Shown here: positions 46,156 through 56,479 of the stretch, piece by piece
How positions within the stretch are numbered: position 1 is the first letter of the stretch
Layout: every line of letters begins with the position of its first letter
DNA from: Zoroaster sp. YZ-2022
Taxonomy: Eukaryota > Echinodermata > Asteroidea > Forcipulatida > Zoroasteridae
Assembly (NCBI GenBank): GCA_029582265.1
Contig: CM055820.1
Location: 18,944,212 to 19,008,211 of the forward strand
Direction of reading: 5' to 3'
Length of the DNA stretch: 64,000 nt
Program-made: the position numbers and the translations under genes
The notes under the pieces: model-generated
The model's input: the letters and a program-made list of their open reading frames with translations, nothing else
Databases searched by the model: none
Told to the model about the DNA's origin: nothing

Positions 46156-48307
46156 CATATCAATTCCTTTGCTGCTAAAAACGCTCCACCAACACAGACT
46201 GCATAACAAGTACCCACAGCGCGAGCGCGTGCTTCATACAGTGCTCTGAGGGTCGAATGCATTGTTGACGTAGCCGGCCATGTACAGTACGTTGGCAAGG
46301 CAGGCACGTATCAATGGCGTAATGCGCGCTGTACGGCATGTTTCATTGGAAGACTGGACCAATTTCTTCATTTTACAAAAGACGGCGGTTAATATTGACA
46401 AATCACAATGATTTTTTTTAACCAGTTAGATAAGAAATCCAAGGATCAGTTCAGCGATTGAGGGGGACGAAAGATGGCGCTAGCTGAATTTCTGGGGAGT
46501 TAAAAATGGTTATGTCGCGACGGGTGACAAGGGAAGCAGCGTATGGTGTTCTATAATGGACACCTACGCGGCGCCTTTTTTTTCCTACGCGGCGACTTTT
46601 TGTTTTTGGGCGGCGACTTTTTTTTTACGCGGCGACTTTCTGTTTTTGGGCGGCGACTTTTTTTTTACGCGACGATTTTTTGTTTTTGGGCGGCGACTTT
46701 TTTTTCACGACTTCCGGGTTGTTGAGTGTTTAGGGATTCCCATACAGGTTACTCACACGCAAATTAAGCCTTCGTAGAATCCTTCCAATTGTTCTGGTGC
46801 TACAAGAAATATCAAAGTAGGAAAATTAAGATTTGATTATGTTTCCTTAGTCCCCGCCTTGTCACGTGGCATACATTTTTTCTTGCCTTTCGCCCCATAT
46901 TTAAAAACTATAAATTATTCCTTTGGTAATGGGGAAAAAGAAAAAGAAACGGACGAGCGAATAACTATAAAGCTTATACTGACGGGAAACGCTGAAACTT
47001 TCACAGGTTACGTATTTGTTATACATAAATTATGAACGTTTTGACCAAACAATTACCAAAGCTGTACTTTATCTAATTTTAAAGGCCAAACAATTAAAAA
47101 ATGATAGGCATTCTCACCAACAATTGATGTTATGCCGCAGAAACAAAATAGAACATTCACGGTAGCTGTATCCTGCACTAAAATAGTGGCTCACCAATCC
47201 TTCTCTTGCATGCTTGTTAAGTTTTTTTAAATACAAAATATAGATCCTTACTTTTCGTTTTATTGTAAAATACTCTGGCTTAGTTATCTCTTAGCTTTCC
47301 CTACAATATGTCTAATAACGTCCACTGGAGGACTACATTGTGTCCTGCAGCGTCTAAAATCACAAAAAGGAGGGTTTTGAATTCAATCTTATTTTGGATT
47401 GTCGTCTTTGTCACATAATTATGTTTATTCTTAAAATCATGAAAGTAGGATGGTCTCATCATGAACTTTACATGAACTTAGATAAGCAATGAAACTAAAC
47501 ATTGATAAAAACCTTTCCTGTTATTATGTACAGCGGTAAATTTTCACATGGTGCGATTGTTTTAATTATGTTAAGCAATATCAATTTAGTTTTAAATGGC
47601 GTTTCAGGCCGTAAATCAACAAAGTTGTACTGTTTCAAGAATACAGAATGCATTGATGTCATGAATGACGCACAAGGCATTTTATAATAAGGATATTGTC
47701 TCTCTGGTCGGGAACCAATGGATTCAAAAAGGTGTAATCCATCTTGCTGCCATGCAGTCGAGTACAAATGCGGAAGTAACCATTATTATCAGCACATGCG
47801 CGTGAGTAACCTGTATGGGAATCCCTAAACACTCAACAACCCGGAAGTCGCCGCGTAAACAAAAAGTCGCCGCCCCCCCAAAAAAAAGTCGCCGCATAAA
47901 AAAAATCGCCGCGTAAAAACAAAAGTCGCTGCCCAAAAACAAAAAGTCGCCGCGTAAAAAAAAAACTCGCCGCGTAGAAAAAAAGGCGCCGCGTAGGTGT
48001 CCATTATAGAACACCATAGCAGCGATTCACACACAAATTTGTGTGAATTTTAAGAATGTGGACTTTATAAATTAAAATGACGGCATTTAATCATCATGTT
48101 TCATAATAATTTTTACATGGCTTGAAAGTGTACTATGTTTACTTTATAAATGTCCATTGAGGAGTTAAGGTCTTCTTCCATTTTTGAACAATGACAGTAT
48201 AATTGAAAAAGACGCGATTTTCACCGTGAGTGCATTCATAGAGCAAATGGAGTAATATGTGTGGTTATATATGGGTCTTTAAAAAAGATACCTCAGGAAT
48301 TGATATG
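46156..48307. mobile_element. 2.15-kb insertion with 13-bp perfect inverted ends
   Basis: CATATCAATTCCT (46,156-46,168) and AGGAATTGATATG (48,295-48,307) are exact complements. The flanks GAGTA and CTAGGG join to give GAGTACTAGGG, which is the uninterrupted sequence (reversed) near 25,690, so no target duplication is visible. It contains the foldback-like element at 46,544-48,016. No transposase ORF is recognised. Confidence 0.75.
46544..48016. mobile_element. Foldback-like element with minisatellite inverted repeats
   Basis: The ends are about 200-bp inverted repeats beginning TGGTGTTCTATAATGG, flanked by TA on both sides. Each repeat includes a terminal hairpin (GGTGT, loop, ACACC), then degenerate tandem units of GCGGCGACTTTTT with T-rich spacers, then a shared block ending CTTCCGGGTTGTTGAGTG. 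The middle (46,760-47,790) is unique and AT-rich with no gene recognised. Long inverted repeats built of sub-repeats are the signature of foldback elements; TA flanks would also allow a Tc1/mariner relative. Confidence 0.7.
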
Positions 48308-48850
48308 CTAGGGTGATTTCCCGCCGGGATGTGTATTTGCATGTAGAGTTTGTACATTTTGTACTCCTCCATATATAACATCACGAATTATTTTTTATTT
48401 TCAGATGAATATGATTTCAGATGTAATGTTAGTGCCTTATTAAAAAATATATCAAATTAAGAATGTTTCTGCTGATATCTCAAAATATCAGATTTTAGGG
48501 TTTCTTGTCATACACCAGTGTACATTGTGTGTCCGGTGCAGTTTGACCTTTGGGACTCTTTGTCAGCATGTGATGTCATTGGTCACATCGTCTACAGCTA
48601 ATGCTCCCTAGACATATATACACGTTCAGTAGAGTATAACGATGATGAAAGATGACGTAATACGAATCGCAACCACTCTAGTACCTGAAAGCCTTGGAAA
48701 AGAGATTGGTCCTATGTGTCCTATAGAAGAACATCAGATTACACATCCAATTGTACACATTTTGGAGCAAAGGCGCAAAATTTATTTCAAAAACTCGAAC
48801 GTGATTTGTGTTCCACCAATCAAATGATAAGAATCTGTGTATATAAACGT

Positions 48851-49107
48851 TTAAACGCGCCGTATCTTCATTTCACATCCTTTAAGAGAAGCTATTTTAT
48901 TACCCTTCCGTTTCACCCATTGTATTCCCTCAAATTCAGGAACAGCTTCTTGGGTCTTGTACTCGCCATTCAGGTTACTGTCGATGTTCTGGCATGATTT
49001 AAACCACCAGCCACCTCCAAATTTAGCGGCACAGTTCGCTGTATCATCCTCGTCATTGTCACGGTCACACGTTGTGAATGGCATATAATGGGACGCCAGG
49101 CCATCAC
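48851..49107 (-). pseudogene. Duplicated FReD exon 5, frame intact
   Basis: It begins after an AG acceptor and encodes GDGLASHYMPFTT, DRDNDEDD, NCAAKFGGGWWFKSC, NIDSNLNGEY, then the C-terminal tail that the main gene has lost, with QWVKRKG and LKGCEMKIRRV before TAA. It has Tyr where the main copy has the Cys of PHCMP. No exons 1-4 accompany it, so it is an isolated exon unless it splices to something outside the block. Its intact frame identifies the one-base loss in the main gene. Confidence 0.85.
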
Positions 49108-49671
49108 CTACCAGACAACAATAAACATCTGAACATGATCGTCGAATCATATGATGAAGAAACGTCAGTCGAGGAAATACATAATCAATAATGGTCATTT
49201 ACGAGGGCGGACCTAGACAAAACGAATCGGGGGAGTCAAATGCGAAGCAATTGAAGGTGGGGTGCGGGTGTCCAGGACCATTCAAGCGGCCCGGAATATG
49301 TTGATTCTAGGCGCTCTCCGATGCAATAGGCCCTAAGTATGAGAGTTTTGGGGACTAAGTTTGTGAAGTATTCCGGCTCATGATGCAGTTGTGAGAAACC
49401 TTTTACCGACAACTGTATGAGAAGAGATGGCTTTGGAAAAGTGTTTGGGGTGAGGCCCCTCCCCCCTTGGTCGTTAAAGATGTCTAATGTATTTTGTCGT
49501 TAGTGACAGTTTACGGCAATATTCTTATAATAATCAGTTCTTGTAGATATTCAGAAACAAAATAATTATTTAAAAAAATAATATTATTATACCCAAAATG
49601 ATGGTCAGAAGCATTGTTCAAAATATGCTCTGTTTGATTTGTATTTATATCCCTTCATTTATATCCCTTCA

Positions 49672-50296
49672 TTCATACAGGACACTACAGACTTCCTCCG
49701 TAAACTAGAGGGTATTAAACATCAAATACCTAATTCTGCCCTCCTTGTCACTCTGGATGTTTCCTCCTTATATACAAACATCCCCCATGGCGAAGGCATA
49801 AGTGCATGTGCCAACGCTCTCAGATCCAACAACCAAACCAAACCTTCAGTGAGACACCTCACAGATCTTATCCGACATATACTGACCAAAAACAATTTCA
49901 CGTTCCTAGACAGAAACTTTCTCCAGATTCAAGGTACAGCGATGGGCACTAAGATGGCACCATCATACGCTAATCTGTTTATGTCTGACCTTGAAGACAG
50001 ATTGCTATCTTCTGCCCCCCACCGTCCTCTAGTATGGTGGAGATTTATTGACGATATATTCTGCATTTGGTGTGGTAGCCAAGATAGCCTAGGTGAATTA
50101 ATCAACTACATTAATTCATTCCACGCCACCATCAAGTTCACTGCTAACTACTTTACCAATAGCGTGAACTTCCTAGACGTCACCATCAACAAATCCCCCC
50201 ATGGCATCTCGACTGATGTCTATTGTAAACCCACTGACACTCATCAATACCTCCATTCTGACAGCTGCCACCCCAATTTTTCTTTGCTCGCGAACC

Positions 50297-50299
<3 letters not shown>
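49672..50299 (+). pseudogene. Penelope-like reverse transcriptase fragment
   Basis: The frame contains LVTLDVSSLYTNIPH (motif A), QGTAMGTKMAPSYANLFM (motif B), WWRFIDDIFCIW (catalytic DD) and FLDVTI, the order and wording of Penelope-like element RTs. The N-terminal part is missing, and the reading is lost in a (TA)n tract just after DSCHPN, where these enzymes continue to the linker and a GIY-YIG nuclease. A fragment starting at that very point lies on the minus strand at 55,367-56,137. Confidence 0.9.

Positions 50300-50300
<1 letters not shown>

Positions 50301-50368
<68 letters not shown>
50301..50368. repeat. (TA)n microsatellite
   Basis: About 34 TA units directly following the Penelope-like RT fragment. 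Confidence 0.97.
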
Positions 50369-50370
<2 letters not shown>

Positions 50371-50378
50371 GGAGGGTG

Positions 50379-50417
50379 GCCTTAGCTTTCGATCCAAACC
50401 GGACCTTCATCAGAGGC
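50379..50417 (-). ncRNA. Candidate hammerhead ribozyme of Penelope-like type
   Basis: Minus strand order: GCCU, CUGAUGA plus one extra A, GGUCC, GGUUU loop, GGAUC, GAAA, GCUA, AGGC. GCCU and AGGC form stem I, GGUCC and GGAUC form stem II, and the conserved CUGAUGA and GAAA boxes are exact. Stem III would be a single A-U pair closing a two-base loop, and cleavage is expected after GCUA. Minimal hammerheads with very short stem III are known from Penelope-like elements. The extra A before stem II is a departure from the textbook consensus. It is next to a Penelope-like RT but on the opposite strand. Confidence 0.55.
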
Positions 50418-50633
50418 TTTATATCCCTTTCAACCCCATTGTGCCATATTGGCTCAATATTGTATATCTCTTGGGTACCGTGGTGTTCTTTTGGCACGCG
50501 AAAACAATTCTCATTTGTTCCCGGCGAGCCCCTGTGGCACGTCGGTAACACCTGTTTTAGGAAAATGTCAATAGCGCCCTCAATTGACAAGTGTTTTCTG
50601 ATTGGCTGAAAAAGGACGCCCGCGAGCTTTTGC

Positions 50634-52332
50634 ATGCTATTGATAGCTATGGACGCCGATCGAAGTGCACAAATTTTGGAAGAAATCTTCGCAGATAGTG
50701 GGTCAGACATGTCTTCTGACGAGGATTCTACACCGGAATCGGATGATAGTGAAGAGGAATGCGTCCCGACATCATCATCATCATCGGAAAAGCCAAACTA
50801 CCGGTCTGGTTGGTGTGAAACTAACGCATACACGAAAAAACCCATGCAATTCAGTGGAAACAGGGGAACTACTGAAGATTTGACTAACTGAGGCCTTTCC
50901 AAATTTTTCAACTGTACTTCTGTCAAGCGACCTGGGAGCTGATGGTGACGGAGACAAATCGATATGCTGAGCAAACTTTGCCTGCAAACCCAACCAATCG
51001 TCAGTCTGCTTGGACTCCAACAAATATTCCCGAAATGATGGCATTCGTGGCATTATTACTTTGCATGGGCATCAACAAAAGGCCTCGATACAGCATGCAC
51101 TGGTCCATGTCAGATGTCCTTCGAAGTGCGGTATATCCGTCATCTATGTCCCGCAACAGATTCACTGCAATCCTTAGATTTTTTCACCTAGCCAACAACA
51201 CAGCTCAAGTCGACAGCCCTTCCGACAAACTGGCAAAACTTCGCCCTTTACTCGACATTGCACTGCCAACCTTTCTCAAAATATACAGCCCTGGACGAAA
51301 CCTCTCACCAGACGAGAGTATGGTGAAGTTTAAAGGACGACTGAGCTTTATGCAGTACTTACCGCGAAAGGCCAACAAGTGGGGACTGAAATGCTTCTCT
51401 TTAAATGAGTCCGAATCCGGGTATACGTGTGCTTGGAAGATGTTCACAGGGTCTCGGCCAAGCACAGCAACAATTCAACCCTCCACTGTGCATGCTGCAA
51501 CCATGGCAACACACCATCCATCCGTTCTTCATGCACCATGCCAGGTTGTCTTGGATCTAGTGAAAGGACTGGAACACAAGGGTCATGTCATTTTCATGGA
51601 TAATTGGTACAACAGCCCAGCTCTGGTCTCCAAGTTATCACAGCTAGGATTTGGAGTTTGTGGAACTGTGCGCTACACCAAACAAGGAATTCCTGATTTT
51701 GCTCATCCCAAAAAGTTCCCAATGAAAAAAACAGAAGACCCCCGGTTTTATACAAAGGCAGACTTTGCGTCGTCTGGCAAGACACAAAGCGTGTAACTCT
51801 CTTGACAAATTACGGGAATTGCAGTGTCACCACTAAGCAGATTCGTAGTAAAAACAGTTTAACCGGACATCGCGAGATTAAAAAACCTTCTATAGTTTGC
51901 GATTACAATAAATACATGGGAGGAACTGATCTGGCAGCACAAATTGTGCAGTATTACTCTCATCCGCACAGAACAATGAAATGGTGGAAAAGAGTATTCG
52001 TAAACATTCTTGACATCTGTTTTCTGAATGCTACTGTGGTATACAACACCATACCTACAAACCATCACCTTTCCAATTTGGATTTTAGGGTAAAGGTCAT
52101 CGAAAGACTTTTATCCACCTGGAAGTACAACCCCGTACAGCATGCAAGCCAACTTCCATGTGGTTCCAGGCCCTTTTCATGTCAACACTATCCTGGAAAA
52201 AATGTCTCCAGCAAAAAACGTGTGTTGTTTCCAGTACTAGGGCAAAGAGAACACAAACGCGTATGATGTGTAAACAGTGTAATAAGCCAATGTGTGTTGT
52301 TCCCTGTTTTGAGAATTTTCATACCCAATGAT
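50634..52332 (+). pseudogene. piggyBac transposase, broken
   Basis: Parts: 50,634-50,891 (Ser/Asp/Glu-rich N-terminus; ATG at 50,634 or 50,649), 50,942-51,796 (core), 51,802-52,266 (end of core), and a Cys-rich tail past the stop at 52,264. The three catalytic Asp contexts survive: LSPDESMVKFKGR (Asp about residue 124 of the middle ORF), HVIFMDNWYNSP (about 220), and DYNKYMGGTDL. Breaks are a TGA at 50,889, a frame change near 50,920, another near 51,790, and a stop before the zinc-binding tail. The order of domains is complete, so this is a decayed full-length gene. Confidence 0.92.
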
Positions 52333-52399
52333 CTGTCTGTGCCCAACTACTTTTGGTTGTATACATGTGATTTCATTTAATTCCACACCCCCCCCCCGC

Positions 52400-52453
52400 T
52401 TCAATGTTGATGTGATGCACGCACACCGCAAGCCCAGATTTTCCAACATTGAA
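52400..52453. repeat. 10-bp inverted repeat in piggyBac 3' region
   Basis: TTCAATGTTG and CAACATTGAA are perfect complements over a 34-base loop. The matching site in the truncated copy is at 43,041-43,096. The stem is kept while the loop sequence is different. Confidence 0.8.
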
Positions 52454-52896
52454 CGGGGAAAACTGGAAGGTTCAAGCCTGGGTTCAAGTCCCCGTTCAGT
52501 CTTTTTTGCTCAAACAAAATAGATTAAAAAATTGTACAGTCAGTTTCCTTTCTGTATAAGTCACATAATACTTAATAAACCCCAATAACAGTGTTTTGCC
52601 ATTTTAATGTAGGTCAACATAATTGGTCTTTTATTATAAAGTTGATTTCATGGCTCTGAGAGTAATTCATTATGACACCTATGTTAACAATAGAGAAATT
52701 GCCTTGCATTGCATCAACATGTGAGGGCGCTATACAATGAAACTTGCCAAAAGTCCTGTGGTAACCAAGTAGCCATGAAAAATATATGAGTGTGGTACCC
52801 AAGGCATAATTGAAAAATTGGTCTTGGTACTGAAAGGGATATATGATATTTCGTTCAATCAACGTGAACACATTAACATTTGCCCATAACGTAACT

Positions 52897-52898
<2 letters not shown>

Positions 52899-52944
<46 letters not shown>

Positions 52945-53047
52945 ATATATATATATATATTTGTATATATATATATATTTGTGTATATATATGTATATAT
53001 ATATATATATATTTGTGTATGTATATATATATATATATATATATATT

Positions 53048-53086
<39 letters not shown>

Positions 53087-53261
53087 CTATATATATATTT
53101 GTATATATATATGTATATATATGTATATATATATATATATGTATTTATATATATTATATATATTTGTATATATATATATATTTGTATATATACATATATT
53201 TGTATATATGTATATTTGTATATATACATATATTTGTATATATACATATATTTGTATATTC
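52899..53261. repeat. Long TA tract with interspersed TTTG/TG
   Basis: About 360 bp of alternating TA broken at intervals by TTTG or TG. Three long apparent ORFs here (Ile-Tyr repeats) are products of the tract. Confidence 0.97.
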
Positions 53262-53816
53262 AAACCAAAAACATATACCTACACAATTTAGGGATTTATC
53301 AGTGGGGGGGGGGGGTAGGTAATGGGTCATAATCCCTACCGCTCAATCAAGTTGCCTTTAATAAGGTGGAATATATCGAGAATTATCTTTAACCATGAAA
53401 CAGAGGTTTTAACCAAAGCATATTAAATGAACTCATCTTATAATCATATGAGTGCTTACGATTGATTGTACAATCAACCAAACAGTATTATGAAGGTTGT
53501 ATGATTCTTTGAGTCTGCTACCGTTGTCATAGTTTACCCACTGTATATTGATTCGGCCTATTCATACCTATTACATGCCTTAATTAAAAAGGCACGCGAG
53601 GCATCATAATAAAAGAGACTGCTCTTGCTGGTCTTTTATCGAGCGTGCGCTTTGACTCAAGGTTAACCTAGTTGTCAACAGGAGGCGAAATTTAATTCTA
53701 CGTATTAAAGGTAATGTATAAATCATTGGAAATTCAAGAACTGTATCAATGTGAAACTTACTCGATATAAAGCTGATTTTCTCTATAAATAAATGAGTTT
53801 GTCAGAGATGTGAAAT
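53262..53816. other. Non-coding; resembles 28,950-29,300
   Basis: 53,495-53,810 shares GATTCTTTGAGTCT, GGTCTTTTATCGAGCG and following words with 28,950-29,260. No gene recognised. Confidence 0.6.
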
Positions 53817-54810
53817 AATTAATAGGACAGGGTTCTCTTCCCTAAATTACAAATTTGGATGAATACAACATCTTTGAATTCATTGATTTTCATTTGTTCT
53901 CATCAATAACAACCTAATAAGCTGACACCTTTACAGGATGGTTGTTGTTTATCTTGATTCAAAGACGGTAAGCATATCGGCATAGACCTATTTACATATA
54001 CAAGCGGTTCTGCCAGCATTTCCGATGACGTATATCCTTGACATACGATTATACAAACACCGTTGGTTTCGAGGGATTGTTGTTATACTTGCTGGCTCAA
54101 TAGAAGACGCATGGATGACTGATGATTTCTCTCCTGCAACCATCATTTATATATCACTATTTTGTCATTAAAAAAAAAAAACTAAATGATTAAGTTGTTA
54201 ATTTGAGCATGTGCAAATTTATATCATCTGCTCTACTTAAACGACACACGCGCGCAACAGGTTCTGAATACACGTTTTTTAAATTTATTTTAGGCCCCCC
54301 AAAAACGTCTCCGGCTTCTTGTCATCGGTCGGCTTCAAAATCGGTGCGGTGACGCACTTTTTTTTCTTAAAGATGTATGTATTCTGTGTGTTTCACTTTT
54401 CACCAACTCTTCTGTTTAATAATCGAGAGACTTATATATTCCTTGTGAAAAAGATGTAAATCACGTTCAAATGAGACATTTCAAAAATTAATTTACCGAA
54501 GCATTGTTTAACGGTTCATAGGAATCTGTACTGTTAATTGACAAGTAATACATTTCGCGGTTTCATAAATTCATACATTCACTTATTAGTTACTTTTTAA
54601 ATATTCTTAAGTCAATGATAATGTAAACAAATATTACAATTAATTTACTTTCATTCTACTATAGGAAAAGAGTAATGCACAGATATTAATAAAAAATACA
54701 AAAATGGTTCACTTGGAATACAGATCTTTAAATATATAAGCAACGAGAGTTTTGGTAACATTTAGAATTGTCAGCATTTACATAATTAGCTATAAAGAGA
54801 CTAATAATGC
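53817..54810. repeat. Duplicated block, copy B
   Basis: Direct copy of 1-990 with few substitutions and small indels. Confidence 0.9.
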
Positions 54811-55100
54811 GATTGCATGGTAGTGATGTGGTTCTCATTTGTGTACCTTACATCATCGTGGCGCTGGAATAAAGATATTTGTTCGATGAAATTGCCCATG
54901 TAACATTGGCCTACCTATATATTTTTCTGAAACATCAAGTTAAATGGTGTCACTGTTACATTGTTATACATTGTCATCGTATGGTCTCGATTTAGGGCCG
55001 TAATTCATAGTCTGTTTTTGTATTTTTCTTGTACATGTTGTATCGCTGAGCCATGAGCGGTTTTCTTACGGATGCCGGCGCATTACAAATATTAGGCTAT

Positions 55101-55124
55101 TGCTGCTGCTGCTGTTGCTGCTGC

Positions 55125-55156
<32 letters not shown>

Positions 55157-55205
55157 CTGCTGCTGTTGCTGTTGCTGCTGTTGCTGCTGTTGCTGCTGTT
55201 GCTGT

Positions 55206-55244
<39 letters not shown>
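55101..55244. repeat. (CTG/TTG)n trinucleotide tract
   Basis: About 47 triplets of CTG and TTG mixed. It gives poly-Cys or poly-Ser/Asn readings by frame; no surrounding gene is seen. Confidence 0.97.
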
Positions 55245-55245
<1 letters not shown>

Positions 55246-55366
55246 TGAAAATCTCAGCAAAATCGCTGGACATTTTTGAGGGGGTGTTAGGCGTGGAGGG
55301 AAATACATATATCAGGGCAGTGGATGAAATCTAATAATAGAAATGATATAAATGAAAATAAATGGG

Positions 55367-56137
55367 TTATTTGACACCCGTGTTGATGTTAAGACCCTTG
55401 GGTTGAAGTGTGTGGAGTTGATGTATCCAGTGTGACTCCGTAAGTTTGCGATGTGTGTCATAGCTAGTGCAGGCTTCATTTACAATGAGTTCAACATCCT
55501 TGATGCTATGATTAGGGCTGTTAAAGTGGATTGCTACAGGGTAGGGATTTCTGGTTTTCACAGAGGAGACATGGTTGGCAAAGCGGAGACACAATTGGTC
55601 TTTGTCTCTCCTACATATTGTATACCACATCTTTTACATGAGATTACATATACAACATTGGGTGTGTCACACTGGGATTTAGTTCTGATCGTGTAGGTGA
55701 GGCCAGTACTGTGGGCGGGTACAGTAAGAGCACCCCTTCGGTGATTCTTGATCAGTAACGTTAAGGTCACTGTTGGTGCTAGGGAGCATAGCCCTAACTA
55801 ATATATCGCCAATGTTGCGGGGGGCGACGGAAAGCAATCAAAGGGGGCTCAGGTATGGCTTAGTGTAACCTGTCAGAGGAGTGTAGAATAGTTATGTTAT
55901 CATTTATGATGGATGAAAGTCTGGGCAATTTGGGGTGATAGGTAGTGACCAGGGCAATGCTGTTGGGAGGGGTTTTCTTGTTACCCGGGGTAGCCAAGAG
56001 GATGCTACGGGGGTACAGAGGGCCCGTTGATTGCTAGTTAGACCCTGCGTTTGTTGTGACCCCGAGAGTACAAGGTGTTGCCTCAGTTCAGTGAACAGAT
56101 ACGTCTTATACGGAGGGCTTGACTGTAGGCAATGGCC
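55367..56137 (-). pseudogene. Penelope-like element C-terminal part with GIY-YIG nuclease, broken
   Basis: In minus-strand order: IAYSQALRIRRIC; LVTTYHPKLPRLSSIIN; ILHSSDRL followed by a stop; AIPEPPLIAFRRP; a frame change; VVYVISCKRCGIQYVGETK (the GIY-YIG core); NHVSSVKT, PVAIHFNSPNHS and LQPKGLNINTG. This is the linker and GIY-YIG endonuclease of Penelope-like elements, which nicks target DNA. At least one stop and two frame changes inactivate it. It begins where the RT fragment at 49,672-50,299 stops. Confidence 0.9.
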
Positions 56138-56256
56138 TCTTCAAAACTGGTGCGGTGACGCGCTTTTTAATTTTATTTATTTATTTATTTATTTATTGCC
56201 AACGCGGGGACCAAATTTCTCATATACAAAGTATGGTGGCTAAGAAAGACCTCACA

Positions 56257-56479
56257 AATCGGGCAAACGCTACCCCTATGTGAAAAAAAGTCGTTTAAAG
56301 CACAGCACGACAGAATTCCAATCGATCCAGCAATTTTGGCTGCAATTGGACATCCTTTCATAGCAAAAAGAAAAAGAAAATTAAAAACGCCGACGCACGG
56401 GTCTGAGGCGACGCGCGCGGAGACCAGAAACCAGAGACTTTTTTTTGGTCTAAACAATGCATGTGACAATTCCGTCAAA
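56257..56479. repeat. Copy of 997-1,235 joined to copy of 7,018 onward
   Basis: Contains the block around GAATTCCAATCGATCCAG and ACCAGAAACCAGAGAC, without the hairpin insertion found at 1191-1224. Confidence 0.8.

Larger units (their letters stand above)
45916..49620 (-). repeat. Inverted duplicate of FReD exon 5 and 3' flank
   Basis: Matches 24,380-25,945 in reverse, interrupted by the insertion at 46,156-48,307. Boundaries are the polymerase fragment on one side and the Penelope-like fragment on the other. Confidence 0.88.
50425..52838 (+). mobile_element. piggyBac-type transposon, end-to-end copy (2.4 kb)
   Basis: The ends CCCTTTCA (50,425-50,432) and TGAAAGGG (52,831-52,838) are inverted, and ATAT stands on both sides (50,421-50,424 and 52,839-52,842). 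The CCC terminus and the enclosed transposase fit piggyBac; the usual duplication is TTAA, so ATAT is unusual. It is inserted next to the candidate hammerhead and a (TA)n tract, and a further TA tract follows about 56 bp to the right. Confidence 0.8.
54811..56256. other. Segment absent from copy A
   Basis: In copy A the sequence passes from CTAATAATGC to AATCGGGCAAACGC within six bases (990-997). This 1.45-kb segment lies between the same two points here. It includes a CTG tract, a Penelope-like fragment and a (TTTA)n tract at 56,168-56,198. Confidence 0.75.

Noticed and set aside
46543..46777. Phe-rich ORFs in both ends of the foldback-like element
   Set aside because: They are readings of the GCGGCGACTTTTT units, mirrored in both arms.
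52843..53332. Three ORFs of 116-159 codons rich in Ile and Tyr
   Set aside because: Pure translation of the TA/TTTG tract.
55053..55334. Poly-Cys protein and minus-strand Ser/Asn-rich protein
   Set aside because: Products of the CTG/TTG tract; no flanking coding sequence or splice pattern. A poly-Gln host gene on the minus strand was considered but there is no support on either side.
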